Source: UBA1573 sp016794285
GTDB lineage: Bacteria; Pseudomonadota; Alphaproteobacteria; Micavibrionales; Micavibrionaceae
Assembly (NCBI GenBank): GCA_016794285.1
Contig: JAEUKO010000002.1
Coordinates: 1-58,642 of the forward strand
DNA length: 58,642 nucleotides
Direction of reading: 5' to 3'
Shown piece by piece: positions 24,806-33,538 of this stretch (positions within the stretch are counted from its first letter, which is position 1; each line of letters starts with the position of its first letter). Position numbers and translations under genes: made by a program. The notes under the pieces were generated by a model. That model did not search any database, was not told the origin of the DNA, and worked only from the letters and a program-made list of their open reading frames with translations.

Positions 24806-24948
24806 GATATTGCCCTCGATTAGGGGCTAAGCCTATGCGAATTTCTGCCCAATAACAAGGGGAGCGGTAAGAAAGCAGCCTAAGACGACTAATCCTCAAA
24901 AATGGCGGTTCTGTAGGATGTTTTGCAAATATCCCCTTAAGAAAGGAA

Positions 24949-25018
24949 TTGACTCTCGCGGCAACCTCCCCTAAACAATTTCTGGCCTTGAAAAACTCAA
25001 GGCTTTGGGTTTTTTAAC
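24949..25018 (+). promoter_or_regulatory. Candidate tuf promoter and leader hairpin
   Basis: TTGACT at 24949-24954, 17 bases, then TAAACA at 24972-24977, which would start transcription near 24984. The transcript would begin with a hairpin GCCTTGA-AAAAC-TCAAGGC (24985-25002) followed by TTTGGGTTTTTT. It looks like an attenuator or 5' stabilising hairpin, since no rightward gene upstream needs a terminator here. The -10 match is weak. Confidence 0.4.
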
Positions 25019-25047
25019 GTCTTGAGACAACATAAGGTGCTATAAAA

Positions 25048-26241
25048 ATGGGCAAGGAAAAATTTGAGCGGAACAAGCCGCACTGTAACATTGGAACGAT
25101 TGGTCACGTTGACCACGGGAAGACGACGCTGACGGCTGCGATCACGAAAGTGTTGGCAGAGACGGGTGGTGGCGCGACCGCGATGAGCTATGACCAGATT
25201 GACAAATCACCAGAAGAGAAAGCGCGTGGGATTACGATTTCGACCTCACACGTTGAATATCAAACGGCTGCGCGTCACTATGCGCACGTTGATTGCCCTG
25301 GTCACGCAGACTATGTGAAGAACATGATTACCGGTGCGGCGCAAATGGATGGTGGGATTTTGGTGGTTTCGGCTGCTGATGGTCCTATGCCTCAAACCCG
25401 CGAACACATTCTGTTGGCGCGTCAGGTTGGGGTTCCTGCCTTGGTCGTGTTCATGAACAAAGTGGACATGGTCGATGATGCCGAGCTTCTTGAGCTGGTT
25501 GAGATGGAAATTCGTGATTTGTTGTCGAAATACGATTTTCCTGGCGACGATATTCCGATCATCAAAGGATCGGCATTGGCTGCGCTTGAAGGGAAGAACG
25601 ACGAAATCGGGAAACAGAAAATTCTGGAACTGATGGCGGCGGTTGACAGCTACATTCCACAACCGGAACGTCCAAAGGACAAACCATTTTTGATGCCAGT
25701 TGAAGACGTGTTCTCGATCTCTGGTCGCGGTACCGTTGTCACGGGCCGTGTTGAGCAAGGGATTGTAAAAGTCGGTGAAGAGATTGAGATTGTTGGGATT
25801 CGTCCAACGATTAAGACGACGGTCACTGGCGTTGAAATGTTCCGCAAATTGTTGGATCGTGGAGAAGCTGGCGACAACATTGGGGCCCTTTTGCGCGGTA
25901 CGAAACGTGAAGAAGTCGAACGCGGTCAAGTATTGGCGGCACCTGGTTCGATTACACCTCACACGGAATTCACGGCAGAAACCTATATTCTTTCGAAAGA
26001 AGAAGGTGGTCGTCATACACCATTTTTTGGGAACTACCGTCCACAGTTTTACTTCCGGACAACGGACGTGACTGGGGAAGTTTCGTTGCCTGAAGGTGCG
26101 GAAATGGTGATGCCTGGTGACAATGTTCAGTTGAAAGTAAAACTGATTGCGCCAATCGCGATGAACGAAGGTCTTCGTTTCGCTATCCGCGAAGGTGGCC
26201 GGACCGTCGGTGCTGGCGTCGTTGCTAAAATTATTAAGTAA
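25048..26241 (+). CDS. tuf: Elongation factor Tu
   Basis: This 397-residue protein has the GTPase motifs 'GTIGHVDHGKTTLTAA' (P-loop), 'DCPGHADYVKNM' (G3), NKVD (G4) and 'GSALAALEG' (G5 region), then domains 2 and 3 with 'GRGTVVTGRVE' and a C-terminal 'GGRTVGAGVVAKIIK'. It brings aminoacyl-tRNA to the ribosome. The reading frame is strongly biased in codon use (G/C third-position pattern unlike the neighbours), consistent with high expression. It is followed by a strong terminator and then tRNA-Trp, the position usually taken by the second tuf copy (tuf-trnW-secE-nusG); secE is missing here. Confidence 0.99.
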   Translation: MGKEKFERNKPHCNIGTIGHVDHGKTTLTAAITKVLAETGGGATAMSYDQIDKSPEEKARGITISTSHVEYQTAARHYAHVDCPGHADYVKNMITGAAQMDGGILVVSAADGPMPQTREHILLARQVGVPALVVFMNKVDMVDDAELLELVEMEIRDLLSKYDFPGDDIPIIKGSALAALEGKNDEIGKQKILELMAAVDSYIPQPERPKDKPFLMPVEDVFSISGRGTVVTGRVEQGIVKVGEEIEIVGIRPTIKTTVTGVEMFRKLLDRGEAGDNIGALLRGTKREEVERGQVLAAPGSITPHTEFTAETYILSKEEGGRHTPFFGNYRPQFYFRTTDVTGEVSLPEGAEMVMPGDNVQLKVKLIAPIAMNEGLRFAIREGGRTVGAGVVAKIIK

Positions 26242-26261
26242 GGGTTTTGTTCCATACTTTG

Positions 26262-26290
26262 AAAACCCCGCCTTCTGGCGGGGTTTTTTT
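26262..26290 (+). terminator. Rho-independent terminator of tuf
   Basis: AAAACCCCGCC-TTCT-GGCGGGGTTTT followed by more Ts, 20 bases after the tuf stop. Confidence 0.95.
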
Positions 26291-26348
26291 TGTGCCCAAA
26301 GATTCTACTGGAAAAACCGCAAGCAATATTATAGAAGTAAGGCCGTGT

Positions 26349-26424
26349 AGGGGTATAGCTCAGTTGGTAGAGCATCGGTCTCCAAAACCGAGGGTCGAGG
26401 GTTCAAGTCCTTCTGCCCCTGCCA
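26349..26424 (+). tRNA. tRNA-Trp(CCA)
   Basis: The 76-nt cloverleaf has acceptor AGGGGTA/TGCCCCT with discriminator G and encoded CCA. The anticodon stem TCGGT/ACCGA encloses CTCCAAA (anticodon CCA), and the T-loop is TTCAAGT. Antisense of this tRNA creates the spurious 'NPRPSVLETDALPTEL' reading, which is not a gene. Confidence 0.97.
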
Positions 26425-26565
26425 GTTTCCAAAACCATAAAGACTCGTCCTCAAACCACTTATGCTATGATTGGTTCGGTTAGCCTTGAGCGCGGCTTCG
26501 TCGGTGAGGCCTGTCCCGTTCAACTGATACGCTATAGCTGATACTATAAACAGTGATAGACTGCC

Positions 26566-26694
26566 GTCATCCCGTTGGCGTGCCCCGCAGGGACGCTGGC
26601 ACAAACGGGATCCAGAATCTTGTGAGGCTTTTGCCTCACTCTTGCGCTGGATCCCCGATCTGCGGTCAGCTTTGCTTCCCTTGTCGGGGATGAC
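26566..26694 (-). repeat. Dispersed structured repeat, copy A (129 bp)
   Basis: On the minus strand this begins GTCATCCCCGACAAGGGAAG and ends CGGGATGAC; the same sequence occurs on the plus strand at 35314-35439 (about 85% identical by eye). The termini are inverted (GTCATCCC/GGGATGAC). Internal inverted pairs are ATCCCCGA/TCGGGGAT, GGATCCAG/CTGGATCC, and a hairpin GTGAGGC-AAAA-GCCTCAC. It lies in the 388-base gap between tRNA-Trp and pheS. The rest of that gap (26425-26565 and 26695-26812) shows no gene. Confidence 0.85.
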
Positions 26695-26812
26695 AGACCC
26701 TCTCTATAATTCTATTATTAGCTATATACCGTAGAAACAGATGTGTTCGTCAAGCAGTGCGTGCGTTGTGGGGTCACGGAATATGGCTGATGAATCTAAA
26801 ATGCCAGAGGTT

Positions 26813-27895
26813 CTAGCTCGACTTGGTGGCTTGATTGGGGCGATTGAGCGGGTCAAATCCGTAATGGGACAGCCATCGCGTATCGGCCTCAAAGAAAGTC
26901 CGCAAATCTGGAATACCGTATTTGAGCATCAAAATTCTCTCAAGCCCCATGCCAAAGGCAAACCCTTGGTACTCATCGGGATCAAGACCACAATTGCGGA
27001 TAACATTCGGATGTACCATACCGCATCCCAGAATTTCCAACCATGAATCCCCTGCGCCGATTTTAAGACCACCGTCTTTGCGCGAACAGCCAATGTCCAT
27101 TTCTGCGCTGGGTTCGGTGAACGGAAAGAAGCTGGGACGGAAGCGAACGGGCAAATCATCTACCTCGAAATAGCTTCGCACAAAATCCATCAGGCATCCC
27201 TTCAGATGACCCATATGGGTCGATTTATCAATGACCAGTCCCTCCATTTGATGAAAAACGGGTGTGTGAGTCATGTCGTAGTCGGAGCGGTACACTCGCC
27301 CCATGCAGATGATTTTAATAGGGGGTTTGTTTTTCAACATATGTCGAATTTGAACCGTTGAGGTGTGGGTACGCAGCAATTTGCGGCGAGCTTCCCCCTC
27401 TTTGCTTTCGTCATCGGGAAGATAAAACGTGTCGTGCATTTCCCGCGCCGGATGGCCGATGGGGAAATTAAGCGCGGTAAAATTGTGGAAGTCATCCTCA
27501 ATATCTGGACCTTCGGCCACGGTAAACCCCATATCGGCAAAGATCGAAACCAATTCGTCCATGCCTTGGGAAATTGGGTGAAGGCTTCCCCTCCGTTCGG
27601 GGCGTGGAGAGAGAGATATATCCACACTCTCTCCAGCCATACGGGCATCCAGCTCCTGCTGTTTAAGAGCGATGGCCTGTGTTTCAATCAACTCTGAAAT
27701 TTCGTCTTTCAGTAGGTTGAGTTGACTGCCGGCCTCCTTGCGATCATCGGGGGACATTGATCCTAGGGCTTTCATCAGGTCGGTAATACGGCCTTTTTTA
27801 CCAAGCGCATTCACCCTGACATTTTCAAGGGCAGCCATATCAGGGGCTGTTTCAATCAGCAAGGCCAATTCTTTTTTGAGAGCAGATGTATCCAT
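26813..27895 (-). CDS. pheS: Phenylalanyl-tRNA synthetase alpha subunit PheS
   Basis: The start ATG at 27895 has GAGG six bases upstream and gives 360 residues. A coiled-coil arm (1-90) precedes the class II catalytic core with 'LHPISQGMDELVSIFADMGF' (in parts), 'DTFYLPD', 'LRTHTSTVQIRHM', motif 2 'GRVYRSDYDMTHTPVFHQ' and motif 3 'AFGMGLERILMLKYG'. It charges tRNA-Phe as an alpha2-beta2 enzyme. The partner pheT normally follows directly but is not in this window; downstream lie the dispersed repeat and tRNA-Trp instead. Confidence 0.97.
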   Translation of the reverse strand: MDTSALKKELALLIETAPDMAALENVRVNALGKKGRITDLMKALGSMSPDDRKEAGSQLNLLKDEISELIETQAIALKQQELDARMAGESVDISLSPRPERRGSLHPISQGMDELVSIFADMGFTVAEGPDIEDDFHNFTALNFPIGHPAREMHDTFYLPDDESKEGEARRKLLRTHTSTVQIRHMLKNKPPIKIICMGRVYRSDYDMTHTPVFHQMEGLVIDKSTHMGHLKGCLMDFVRSYFEVDDLPVRFRPSFFPFTEPSAEMDIGCSRKDGGLKIGAGDSWLEILGCGMVHPNVIRNCGLDPDEYQGFAFGMGLERILMLKYGIPDLRTFFEADTRWLSHYGFDPLNRPNQATKSS

Positions 27896-27914
27896 TTTTT
27901 CCTCTTTGTCTGCT

Positions 27915-28580
27915 TTATCTTTGCAGAATTTCTTTGATTTCTGCAAGTTCATCTACAACATGGTGGGTTGGGCTCTTGCGCAGCCTTTCGGCTGAAACAC
28001 TTCCCCACGTGACCGAGAAACACGTCAGGCCCAGTTCCTTCGCGACTTCTGGCTCTTCCATAGAATCCCCAACGATGAAGGCCTCTTCGGGTTTATAGCC
28101 AAACTCGTCCATGATTGCTTTCAATCGTCCAGATTTTGTGGTGCGGGTATGGTCTTGTTTGTTAAAATCAACGTTTCCGCTGATATGCTTAAAATACTGG
28201 AAAACGTGCCGTTCGGAGATCTGAGCCTCTAACTCATATTGAGTATAATTGCTGAGAATCATAAGAACTATTCCTTCGTCTTGAAGCCAAGACAGCAAAT
28301 CGGTTGTTCCTCGCCGCAGGGGGGAGGTTTTCGAGGCCTCCTCATAAGCATCTGTCCAAACTAAACCGTATTCCTGAAAATTGGCAAGGTAATCATCAAC
28401 CGTGATTCCGTTACGGGAATATAGGTGGATGATGGGGAAATCCAAAGTGTCGAGGTAACGCTCTAGGCTAATGGATGGGACACCCGCTTGTGCCAATACG
28501 GCATTGGTGGCGATTAAGCAGGCCTCAGCATCATCAATCAACGTTCCATTCCAGTCAAAAACGGCCAGTTTATAACGCAT
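27915..28580 (-). CDS. HAD family hydrolase (phosphoglycolate phosphatase-like)
   Basis: This 221-residue protein has HAD motif I DWNGTL (nucleophile Asp; the second Asp of DxD is Asn, a known variant), motif II near 'LMILSNYT', a Lys in motif III and motif IV 'FIVGDSMEEPEVAKELGL'. A cap domain of about 60 residues lies between motifs I and II. The substrate cannot be read from sequence. Its start overlaps the YciI stop by one base (TAATG), so the two are coupled, and pheS starts 19 bases downstream. Confidence 0.85.
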   Translation of the reverse strand: MRYKLAVFDWNGTLIDDAEACLIATNAVLAQAGVPSISLERYLDTLDFPIIHLYSRNGITVDDYLANFQEYGLVWTDAYEEASKTSPLRRGTTDLLSWLQDEGIVLMILSNYTQYELEAQISERHVFQYFKHISGNVDFNKQDHTRTTKSGRLKAIMDEFGYKPEEAFIVGDSMEEPEVAKELGLTCFSVTWGSVSAERLRKSPTHHVVDELAEIKEILQR

Positions 28581-28867
28581 TATAAAATCTCTTTCAGAGC
28601 AGGGTGGTGCTTGATGGGATCAAATTCAATGACTTCATATTTGGCAATACCCTCGATTGAGAAAGGATCCTGACTCAGCAAAATTTGAAGCTCGTCTTTA
28701 CTTTGTCCCCCTCTCGCAATCAGAACGCCGCCTATCCGAGGGATTTGGGGACCAGAGGCGAGCAAAACATTTTTCTGATATAACTCATCAAGATAAGCGC
28801 GGTGGGGAACAACAACTCGTTCCACGTCCTCAAGAGGTTTAAGATAGGTCAGTAAAATAACAAACAT
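28580..28867 (-). CDS. YciI family protein
   Basis: This 95-residue protein is of the YCII/dimeric alpha-beta barrel fold, with 'FVILLTYLKPLEDVERVVVPHRAYLDEL' (in parts, His at about 22), 'GPQIPRIGGVLIA' and 'DPFSIEGIAKYEVIEFDP'. Members are small cytoplasmic proteins, some with lyase or oxygenase activity. It forms an overlapping pair with the HAD gene. Confidence 0.9.
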   Translation of the reverse strand: MFVILLTYLKPLEDVERVVVPHRAYLDELYQKNVLLASGPQIPRIGGVLIARGGQSKDELQILLSQDPFSIEGIAKYEVIEFDPIKHHPALKEIL

Positions 28868-28913
28868 GAGCTTTCTTCCGGTTTCGTCAGGTTGACAGTT
28901 ATAAATTGCGCAT

Positions 28914-28938
28914 AAAAAAAGCAGCCCCGCAAGGCTGC
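28914..28938 (-). terminator. Rho-independent terminator after rplT
   Basis: On the minus strand GCAGCC-TTGCGG-GGCTGC followed by TTTTTTT, 25 bases after the rplT stop. It separates rpmI-rplT from the YciI-HAD-pheS group. Confidence 0.92.
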
Positions 28939-28962
28939 CTTTGAGAATTTATTGTGCCGTCT

Positions 28963-29325
28963 TTAAGCAGCAAGAGCTTTCTGAGCTTGGTCAAAAATTG
29001 CCTTGAATGCGGCCGCGTCATTCACAGCCAATTCTGCCAGAACTTTACGGTCAACTTGGATACCTGCTTTAATAAGGCCGTTCATGAAGCGGGAATAGGG
29101 CAGGCCATGTTGGCGGGAAGCCGCATTGATCCGTTGAATCCACAAGCCACGAAAATCACGTTTCTTGTTGCGGCGGTCGCGGTAGGCGTATTGCAGAGCC
29201 TTTTCAACACGCTCAAGAGCAATCCGGTAACAGTTCTTGGAACGACCACGATACCCTTTGGCCAGTTTCAGAATTTTAACGTGACGCGCATGGGCGCGAG
29301 GGGAACCTTTTTTAGCACGGGACAT
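28963..29325 (-). CDS. rplT: 50S ribosomal protein L20
   Basis: The 120-residue product has the L20 sequence: 'SRAKKGSPRAHARHVKILKLAKGYRGRSKNCYRIALE' (in parts), 'RDRRNKKRDFRGLWIQRINAA' (in parts), and 'LNRKVLAELAV'-like C-terminus ('VDRKVLAELAVNDAAAF'). It binds 23S rRNA early in 50S assembly and regulates its own operon in several bacteria. It is the second gene of rpmI-rplT (23 bases apart). Confidence 0.98.
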   Translation of the reverse strand: MSRAKKGSPRAHARHVKILKLAKGYRGRSKNCYRIALERVEKALQYAYRDRRNKKRDFRGLWIQRINAASRQHGLPYSRFMNGLIKAGIQVDRKVLAELAVNDAAAFKAIFDQAQKALAA

Positions 29326-29348
29326 CTTTTTATCTCCTTTTCTTTTTG

Positions 29349-29603
29349 TTACGCGTCATTGGCTGCAGCAGGTGCCGAGCTAACTCGGGCATGCTTGCGA
29401 ACACGGCTGTAAGGAAGGAAATTGCAAAGAATAATCCGTGCATCCGATGGCGAAAGAATCGCAGAGCCGCGAGCTTTACGTTTCATGGATTTTGGTTTGT
29501 TCATCTGCATATGGCGCATATTGGCCTGTTTGCATTTCACGCGGCCAGAGCCGGTGATCGTGAACCGCTTTTTGGCGGCACTTTTAGTTTTCATCTTCGG
29601 CAT
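29349..29603 (-). CDS. rpmI: 50S ribosomal protein L35
   Basis: The 84-residue protein begins 'MPKMKTKSAAKKRF', the L35 signature. It is about 20 residues longer than the usual 64-66: the C-terminal tail 'VRKHARVSSAPAAANDA' is additional. First gene of rpmI-rplT. infC, the usual upstream partner, is not next to it but about 29 kb away at the right edge of the window. Confidence 0.95.
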   Translation of the reverse strand: MPKMKTKSAAKKRFTITGSGRVKCKQANMRHMQMNKPKSMKRKARGSAILSPSDARIILCNFLPYSRVRKHARVSSAPAAANDA

Positions 29604-29630
29604 TTTTGTCTCCTAGGTTAGAGAGTTAGC

Positions 29631-29670
29631 AAAAACCCGCCGAGGCAGCCGATATACAAGCCAGACGGGT
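29631..29670 (-). promoter_or_regulatory. Candidate attenuator hairpin in the rpmI leader
   Basis: On the minus strand ACCCG-TCTGGC and GCC-TCGG-CGGGT pair, followed by TTTTTGC, ending 27 bases upstream of the rpmI start. It looks like a terminator or an L20-responsive leader structure. The stem has internal loops and the T run is short. Confidence 0.45.
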
Positions 29671-29863
29671 CACAATCAGGAATGGTGGGTTATACACAAG
29701 CTAAGGCCCTAAAAGCAAGAAGATAATTGCTGGTCCCTCGGCCCCCTATTTGTATATTACATAACGTTAAAGAAATGGCGGATATGAGAAGATTTGAAGC
29801 AGCCGCATGACTTTGGAGCAAAAATGCTCTAAAGTCGTTTTCTTGATTTGTGATCCTATTCCC

Positions 29864-30637
29864 ATGGACGATATGAAAAAGTTCTTTCTTGGCTTGTTTG
29901 CTACTTGTTTTATAGGTGGAGCCGCCGCCGCCGCGACGTTTATTGGCTACGCCTATCCTTATGGTCATTTGGACCTGAACAAGGAGTTGGGTCCAACCCC
30001 TTTGGTTGTCGAGATGTTTACAACACCGGCTTGTATTTTTTGTCCGGTTGCGGATAGTTTTTTTGGCGACCTTGTCAAAAAAGCCCCGATTATTGCGGTG
30101 AGTTGTCCGGTAGATCATCTAGATGTCAAGGTTGAACCCATTGGCCTTAAAACTTGCACCCAGCGGCATTACGGTTACGCTGCTTCTATTCCAACCTCAA
30201 CTTTTACGCCCCTCATGATTATTAACGGGCGCGAACCAGTGGTAGCCTATTCTTATACCAAGGTCTTAGAAGCCCTCCGCAAAGAAGCAAAAACTCCACC
30301 TGTTCATCTGAATATTAAAAAAATGGGAAAGGGAACCTACAGTTTCGACTTGCCCGAAACCGAGATGGGACACGTTAGGGGGTTCAGTAAAGATGCCAAT
30401 ATCATTCTGATTGAATACAAAAAACCAACTGCGAAAATCATTAAGGACGGAGATAGCCAAGGCGTCACCACTCATTACACCCATATGGCCTCTTCTGTGG
30501 TCAAATTGGAAGAATGGGATGGGAAAGCCAAGACTTTTAATTTTCCTCTGACTCCGGACCCCTCTTCAGAGGGAGCCGCAATTTTGGTTCAAAACCGTAA
30601 GGTTGGAATTATCGCAGCCGGCGAGATTAAGTTTTAA
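29864..30637 (+). CDS. DUF1223 family exported thioredoxin-fold protein
   Basis: The start ATG at 29864 (next ATG 29873) gives an N-terminal signal/anchor 'FFLGLFATCFIGGAAAAATF'; an ORF start at 29807 adds polar residues. The 257-residue protein matches DUF1223, with C-I-F-C in 'TTPACIFCPVADSFF' (a CxxC in a thioredoxin-like fold), then 'VDHLD' and 'YGYAASIPTSTFTPLMIINGR', and a beta-rich C-terminal half. Members are secreted, some with disulfide or peptidase-like roles; function is not established. Its stop overlaps the polA stop by four bases (convergent). Confidence 0.85.
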   Translation: MDDMKKFFLGLFATCFIGGAAAAATFIGYAYPYGHLDLNKELGPTPLVVEMFTTPACIFCPVADSFFGDLVKKAPIIAVSCPVDHLDVKVEPIGLKTCTQRHYGYAASIPTSTFTPLMIINGREPVVAYSYTKVLEALRKEAKTPPVHLNIKKMGKGTYSFDLPETEMGHVRGFSKDANIILIEYKKPTAKIIKDGDSQGVTTHYTHMASSVVKLEEWDGKAKTFNFPLTPDPSSEGAAILVQNRKVGIIAAGEIKF

Positions 30638-33393
30638 TGGGCCTGTGACCAATTTTTTCCGCATTTAGCATCGGCCACCAATGGAATACTAAATCGGGCC
30701 ACAGACTCCATTGCTGCTTTAATCATCTTCGCAAGCCTTTCGGCTTCATTCTCTGGTCCTTCCAGAACCAGCTCATCATGAACTTGTAGCAGAAGACGCA
30801 CAGGAAGGTTTTCTTCCTCAATCATTTTGTTTACACGAATCATGGCCATCTTAATCAAGTCAGCCGCCGTTCCTTGCAAGGGTGCGTTGATTGCTTGCCG
30901 TTCAGCAAAATTGCGCCGTGCGGCATTCTTATCATGAATGCCGGCAATCATGCATTTGCGACCATAAAGGGTTCGTACGAATCCATTGTCTCGCGCTTCA
31001 GCCTTGGTGCGGTCCATAAAGGCACTCAGTTCAGGAAACCGTCCAAGATATTGTTTGATATAAGCGGAAGCCTCGGATGGAGAACAATCAAGCTGTTTGG
31101 CAAGACCAAACCCACTGATGCCGTAGATAATTCCAAAGTTGATGGCTTTAGCCTTGCGGCGAATATCGGGAGTCATCTGGTCAAGAGGAATGCCAAAAAC
31201 TTGAGAGGCGGTTAAGGCGTGAATATCTTCTCCGCTCCGAAAGGCTTGTTTAAGAACTTCAATGCCGGCCATCTCCGCAACAAGGCGCAGCTCAATCTGG
31301 CTGTAGTCAGCAGAGATCAAAAGATGTCCTTCTTCCGCAACAAAAGCAGTGCGGATCAAGCGACCCTCTTCGGTACGAATGGGTATATTTTGCAAGTTCG
31401 GGTCAGAAGAAGACAGCCTCCCTGTATTGGTCAAGGCCATTGAGAACGAGGTGTGAACGCGGCCTGTTGCGGGATTGATAGCTTCTTGCAATGCTTCGGT
31501 GTAGGTGGATTTGAGTTTCGAGAGATGTCGCCATTCCAAAATTTTTTCAACAAAGCCGTGGCCTTGAACCGCAAGGTCTTCAAGAACATCGGCAGAGGTG
31601 GACCATTCTCCCGTTTTGGTTTTTGTTCCTCCGCTGAGTCCCATCTCGTCAAATAATACAGTTCCAAGCTGCTTGGGCGAACCTACATTAAACGTGTGCC
31701 CAGCTAGTTTGTGAATCTCATCTTCCAGAGTCACAATTTTAACACCGAATGTCTGACTCAAAGATCGCAAAACAAGAGGATCAACTTTGATACCGGCAAA
31801 TTCCATGTGTGCAATGATATCGGCCAGAGGGCGTTCTATATCTTCGTAAACCGCCGTCATTTTTTCTGGTGCAAGGCGCGGCTTCAAGTGATGATAAAGT
31901 CGCAGCGTAAAATCCGCATCCTCAGCAGCGTAGTCGCAGGCTTTGTCCAGAGGAACGGTTGCGAAAGAAATACGACCCTTTCCGGTTCCGGTAACCTCAT
32001 CATAGGAAATCATTTTATGGCCGCAAAGAGTCAGGGCTAGTTCATCAAGACCATGACCGTGGGATGTTCCATCCAGAACATAGGACATCAACATTGTGTC
32101 ATCAAGCGGACATATCTGCACGCCATACGGCATCAACATTTGTAAATCAAATTTAATATTGTGGCCGACTTTGAGAAGGCTCGGATCTCTTAAAAGTGGT
32201 TGCAAGACATCCAAAATCTCGGAGATACTCGGCTGAGCAAGAGAGTCTTGAGAAAGTCCGAGCAAGTCCCCCCCACCATCATGACCAACAGGAATATAAC
32301 AAGCGCGGCCTGCCCGCGTGGCAAGGGAAATACCAACCAGCTTTGCGCGAGCTGGAGTAAGCCCCGTTGTTTCAGTATCAATCGCCAGTAAACCAGTTTC
32401 TTCGGCATCCTTGATCCAGTCTTTGAGCAAAGCTGGCGATGTCATCAGGGTGTAGTCTGTTTGAAGAGGAGGAAAAACCTCTGGAGTTGCGGCAGAGGAA
32501 GAAGCAATGGGAGCAGGAGGTGTGGTCAAAGATTTCTGGGCCATACGCGCTGCCAGAGATTTGAACCCTTGAGCCTCTAGAAAATCGACCAATCTTTGTG
32601 AGAAAGGGTGTTCCGGAACAAGGGTTTCAATAGCTTGAGGAACTGGAACTTGATCGCTGAGCGTTACCAGCTTTTTTGACATCCGCGCTGCTTCGGCATT
32701 TTGTTCAAGAGATTCTCGCCGCTTAGGTTGTTTTATGTCCGCCGTTCGGTTCAAGAGTTCTTCGAGACTTCCGTATTCAGTAATGAGTTGTGCCGCAGTC
32801 TTGACACCAATTCCCGGGACCCCGGGAACATTGTCAATGGAGTCTCCAGCCAAGGATTGCACATCAATGACCTTATCTGGGAGAACCCCGAATTTTTCCA
32901 TGACTTCGGCTGGACCGATGATGGTTTGCTTGATGGGGTCCATCAAGCGGACTCCATCCCGAACCAACTGCATCAAATCTTTATCAGAAGACACAATCGT
33001 AACACCGATACCGGATTCAACACCCAATCTTGCGTAAGTGGCAATCAAATCGTCCGCTTCAAACCCATCAAGTTCCAAAGAGGGAAGCCCATAAGCCTTA
33101 GTGGCTTCGCGAATCAAAGCAAACTGGGGAATAAGGTCTTCGGGCGGAGGAGGACGGTTGGCCTTGTAGGCTGGATAAATCTCATTTCGAAAAGTTTGAC
33201 GCGATGTATCAAAGACTACAGCAATTTTGGCGTGGGGGTGATCGAGAAGGAGTTTGAGCAACATATTGCAAAAACCCATGACGGCTCCGACCGGTGTTCC
33301 ATCACGGCGAGTCAGGGGCGGCAACGCATGATAGGCCCGAAAAATAAACCCCGAGCCATCGACCAGAAACAGATCATCCGAATTTGAAACCAT
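30634..33393 (-). CDS. polA: DNA polymerase I
   Basis: The 919-residue protein has the three-domain layout: 5'-3' exonuclease (1-290, 'FRAYHALPPL', 'DGFEADDLIATYAR', 'VPGVPGIGVKTAAQLI'), 3'-5' exonuclease (about 320-510, with intact Asp/Glu in 'LLAIDTETTGL', so proofreading is predicted active) and family A polymerase (540-919, 'SADYSQIELRLVAEMAG' motif A, 'RRKAKAINFGIIYGISGFG' motif B, 'LLLQVHDELVLE' motif C). It fills gaps and removes RNA primers. Monocistronic. Confidence 0.98.
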   Translation of the reverse strand: MVSNSDDLFLVDGSGFIFRAYHALPPLTRRDGTPVGAVMGFCNMLLKLLLDHPHAKIAVVFDTSRQTFRNEIYPAYKANRPPPPEDLIPQFALIREATKAYGLPSLELDGFEADDLIATYARLGVESGIGVTIVSSDKDLMQLVRDGVRLMDPIKQTIIGPAEVMEKFGVLPDKVIDVQSLAGDSIDNVPGVPGIGVKTAAQLITEYGSLEELLNRTADIKQPKRRESLEQNAEAARMSKKLVTLSDQVPVPQAIETLVPEHPFSQRLVDFLEAQGFKSLAARMAQKSLTTPPAPIASSSAATPEVFPPLQTDYTLMTSPALLKDWIKDAEETGLLAIDTETTGLTPARAKLVGISLATRAGRACYIPVGHDGGGDLLGLSQDSLAQPSISEILDVLQPLLRDPSLLKVGHNIKFDLQMLMPYGVQICPLDDTMLMSYVLDGTSHGHGLDELALTLCGHKMISYDEVTGTGKGRISFATVPLDKACDYAAEDADFTLRLYHHLKPRLAPEKMTAVYEDIERPLADIIAHMEFAGIKVDPLVLRSLSQTFGVKIVTLEDEIHKLAGHTFNVGSPKQLGTVLFDEMGLSGGTKTKTGEWSTSADVLEDLAVQGHGFVEKILEWRHLSKLKSTYTEALQEAINPATGRVHTSFSMALTNTGRLSSSDPNLQNIPIRTEEGRLIRTAFVAEEGHLLISADYSQIELRLVAEMAGIEVLKQAFRSGEDIHALTASQVFGIPLDQMTPDIRRKAKAINFGIIYGISGFGLAKQLDCSPSEASAYIKQYLGRFPELSAFMDRTKAEARDNGFVRTLYGRKCMIAGIHDKNAARRNFAERQAINAPLQGTAADLIKMAMIRVNKMIEEENLPVRLLLQVHDELVLEGPENEAERLAKMIKAAMESVARFSIPLVADAKCGKNWSQAH

Positions 33394-33538
33394 GGTGACG
33401 TTCTATCGGACTTTTCCAAACCGCGATAGAGGGAGCGATAGCGGACGTAGTTACGAAAATTATAACCTGTCTAGCCTTTTATAAAAACAACGTGATACGG
33501 TTTCCCCTGACCAACTTTCTTCCGTTTTGGGATGGACC

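Noticed and set aside
25246..26016. 256-residue ORF antisense to tuf
   Set aside because: It is a shadow of the strongly biased tuf codons; its sequence is Asn/Arg/Phe-rich with no known fold.
26329..26604. 91-residue ORF with 'NPRPSVLETDALPTEL'
   Set aside because: This text is the well-known antisense translation of a tRNA gene, here tRNA-Trp.
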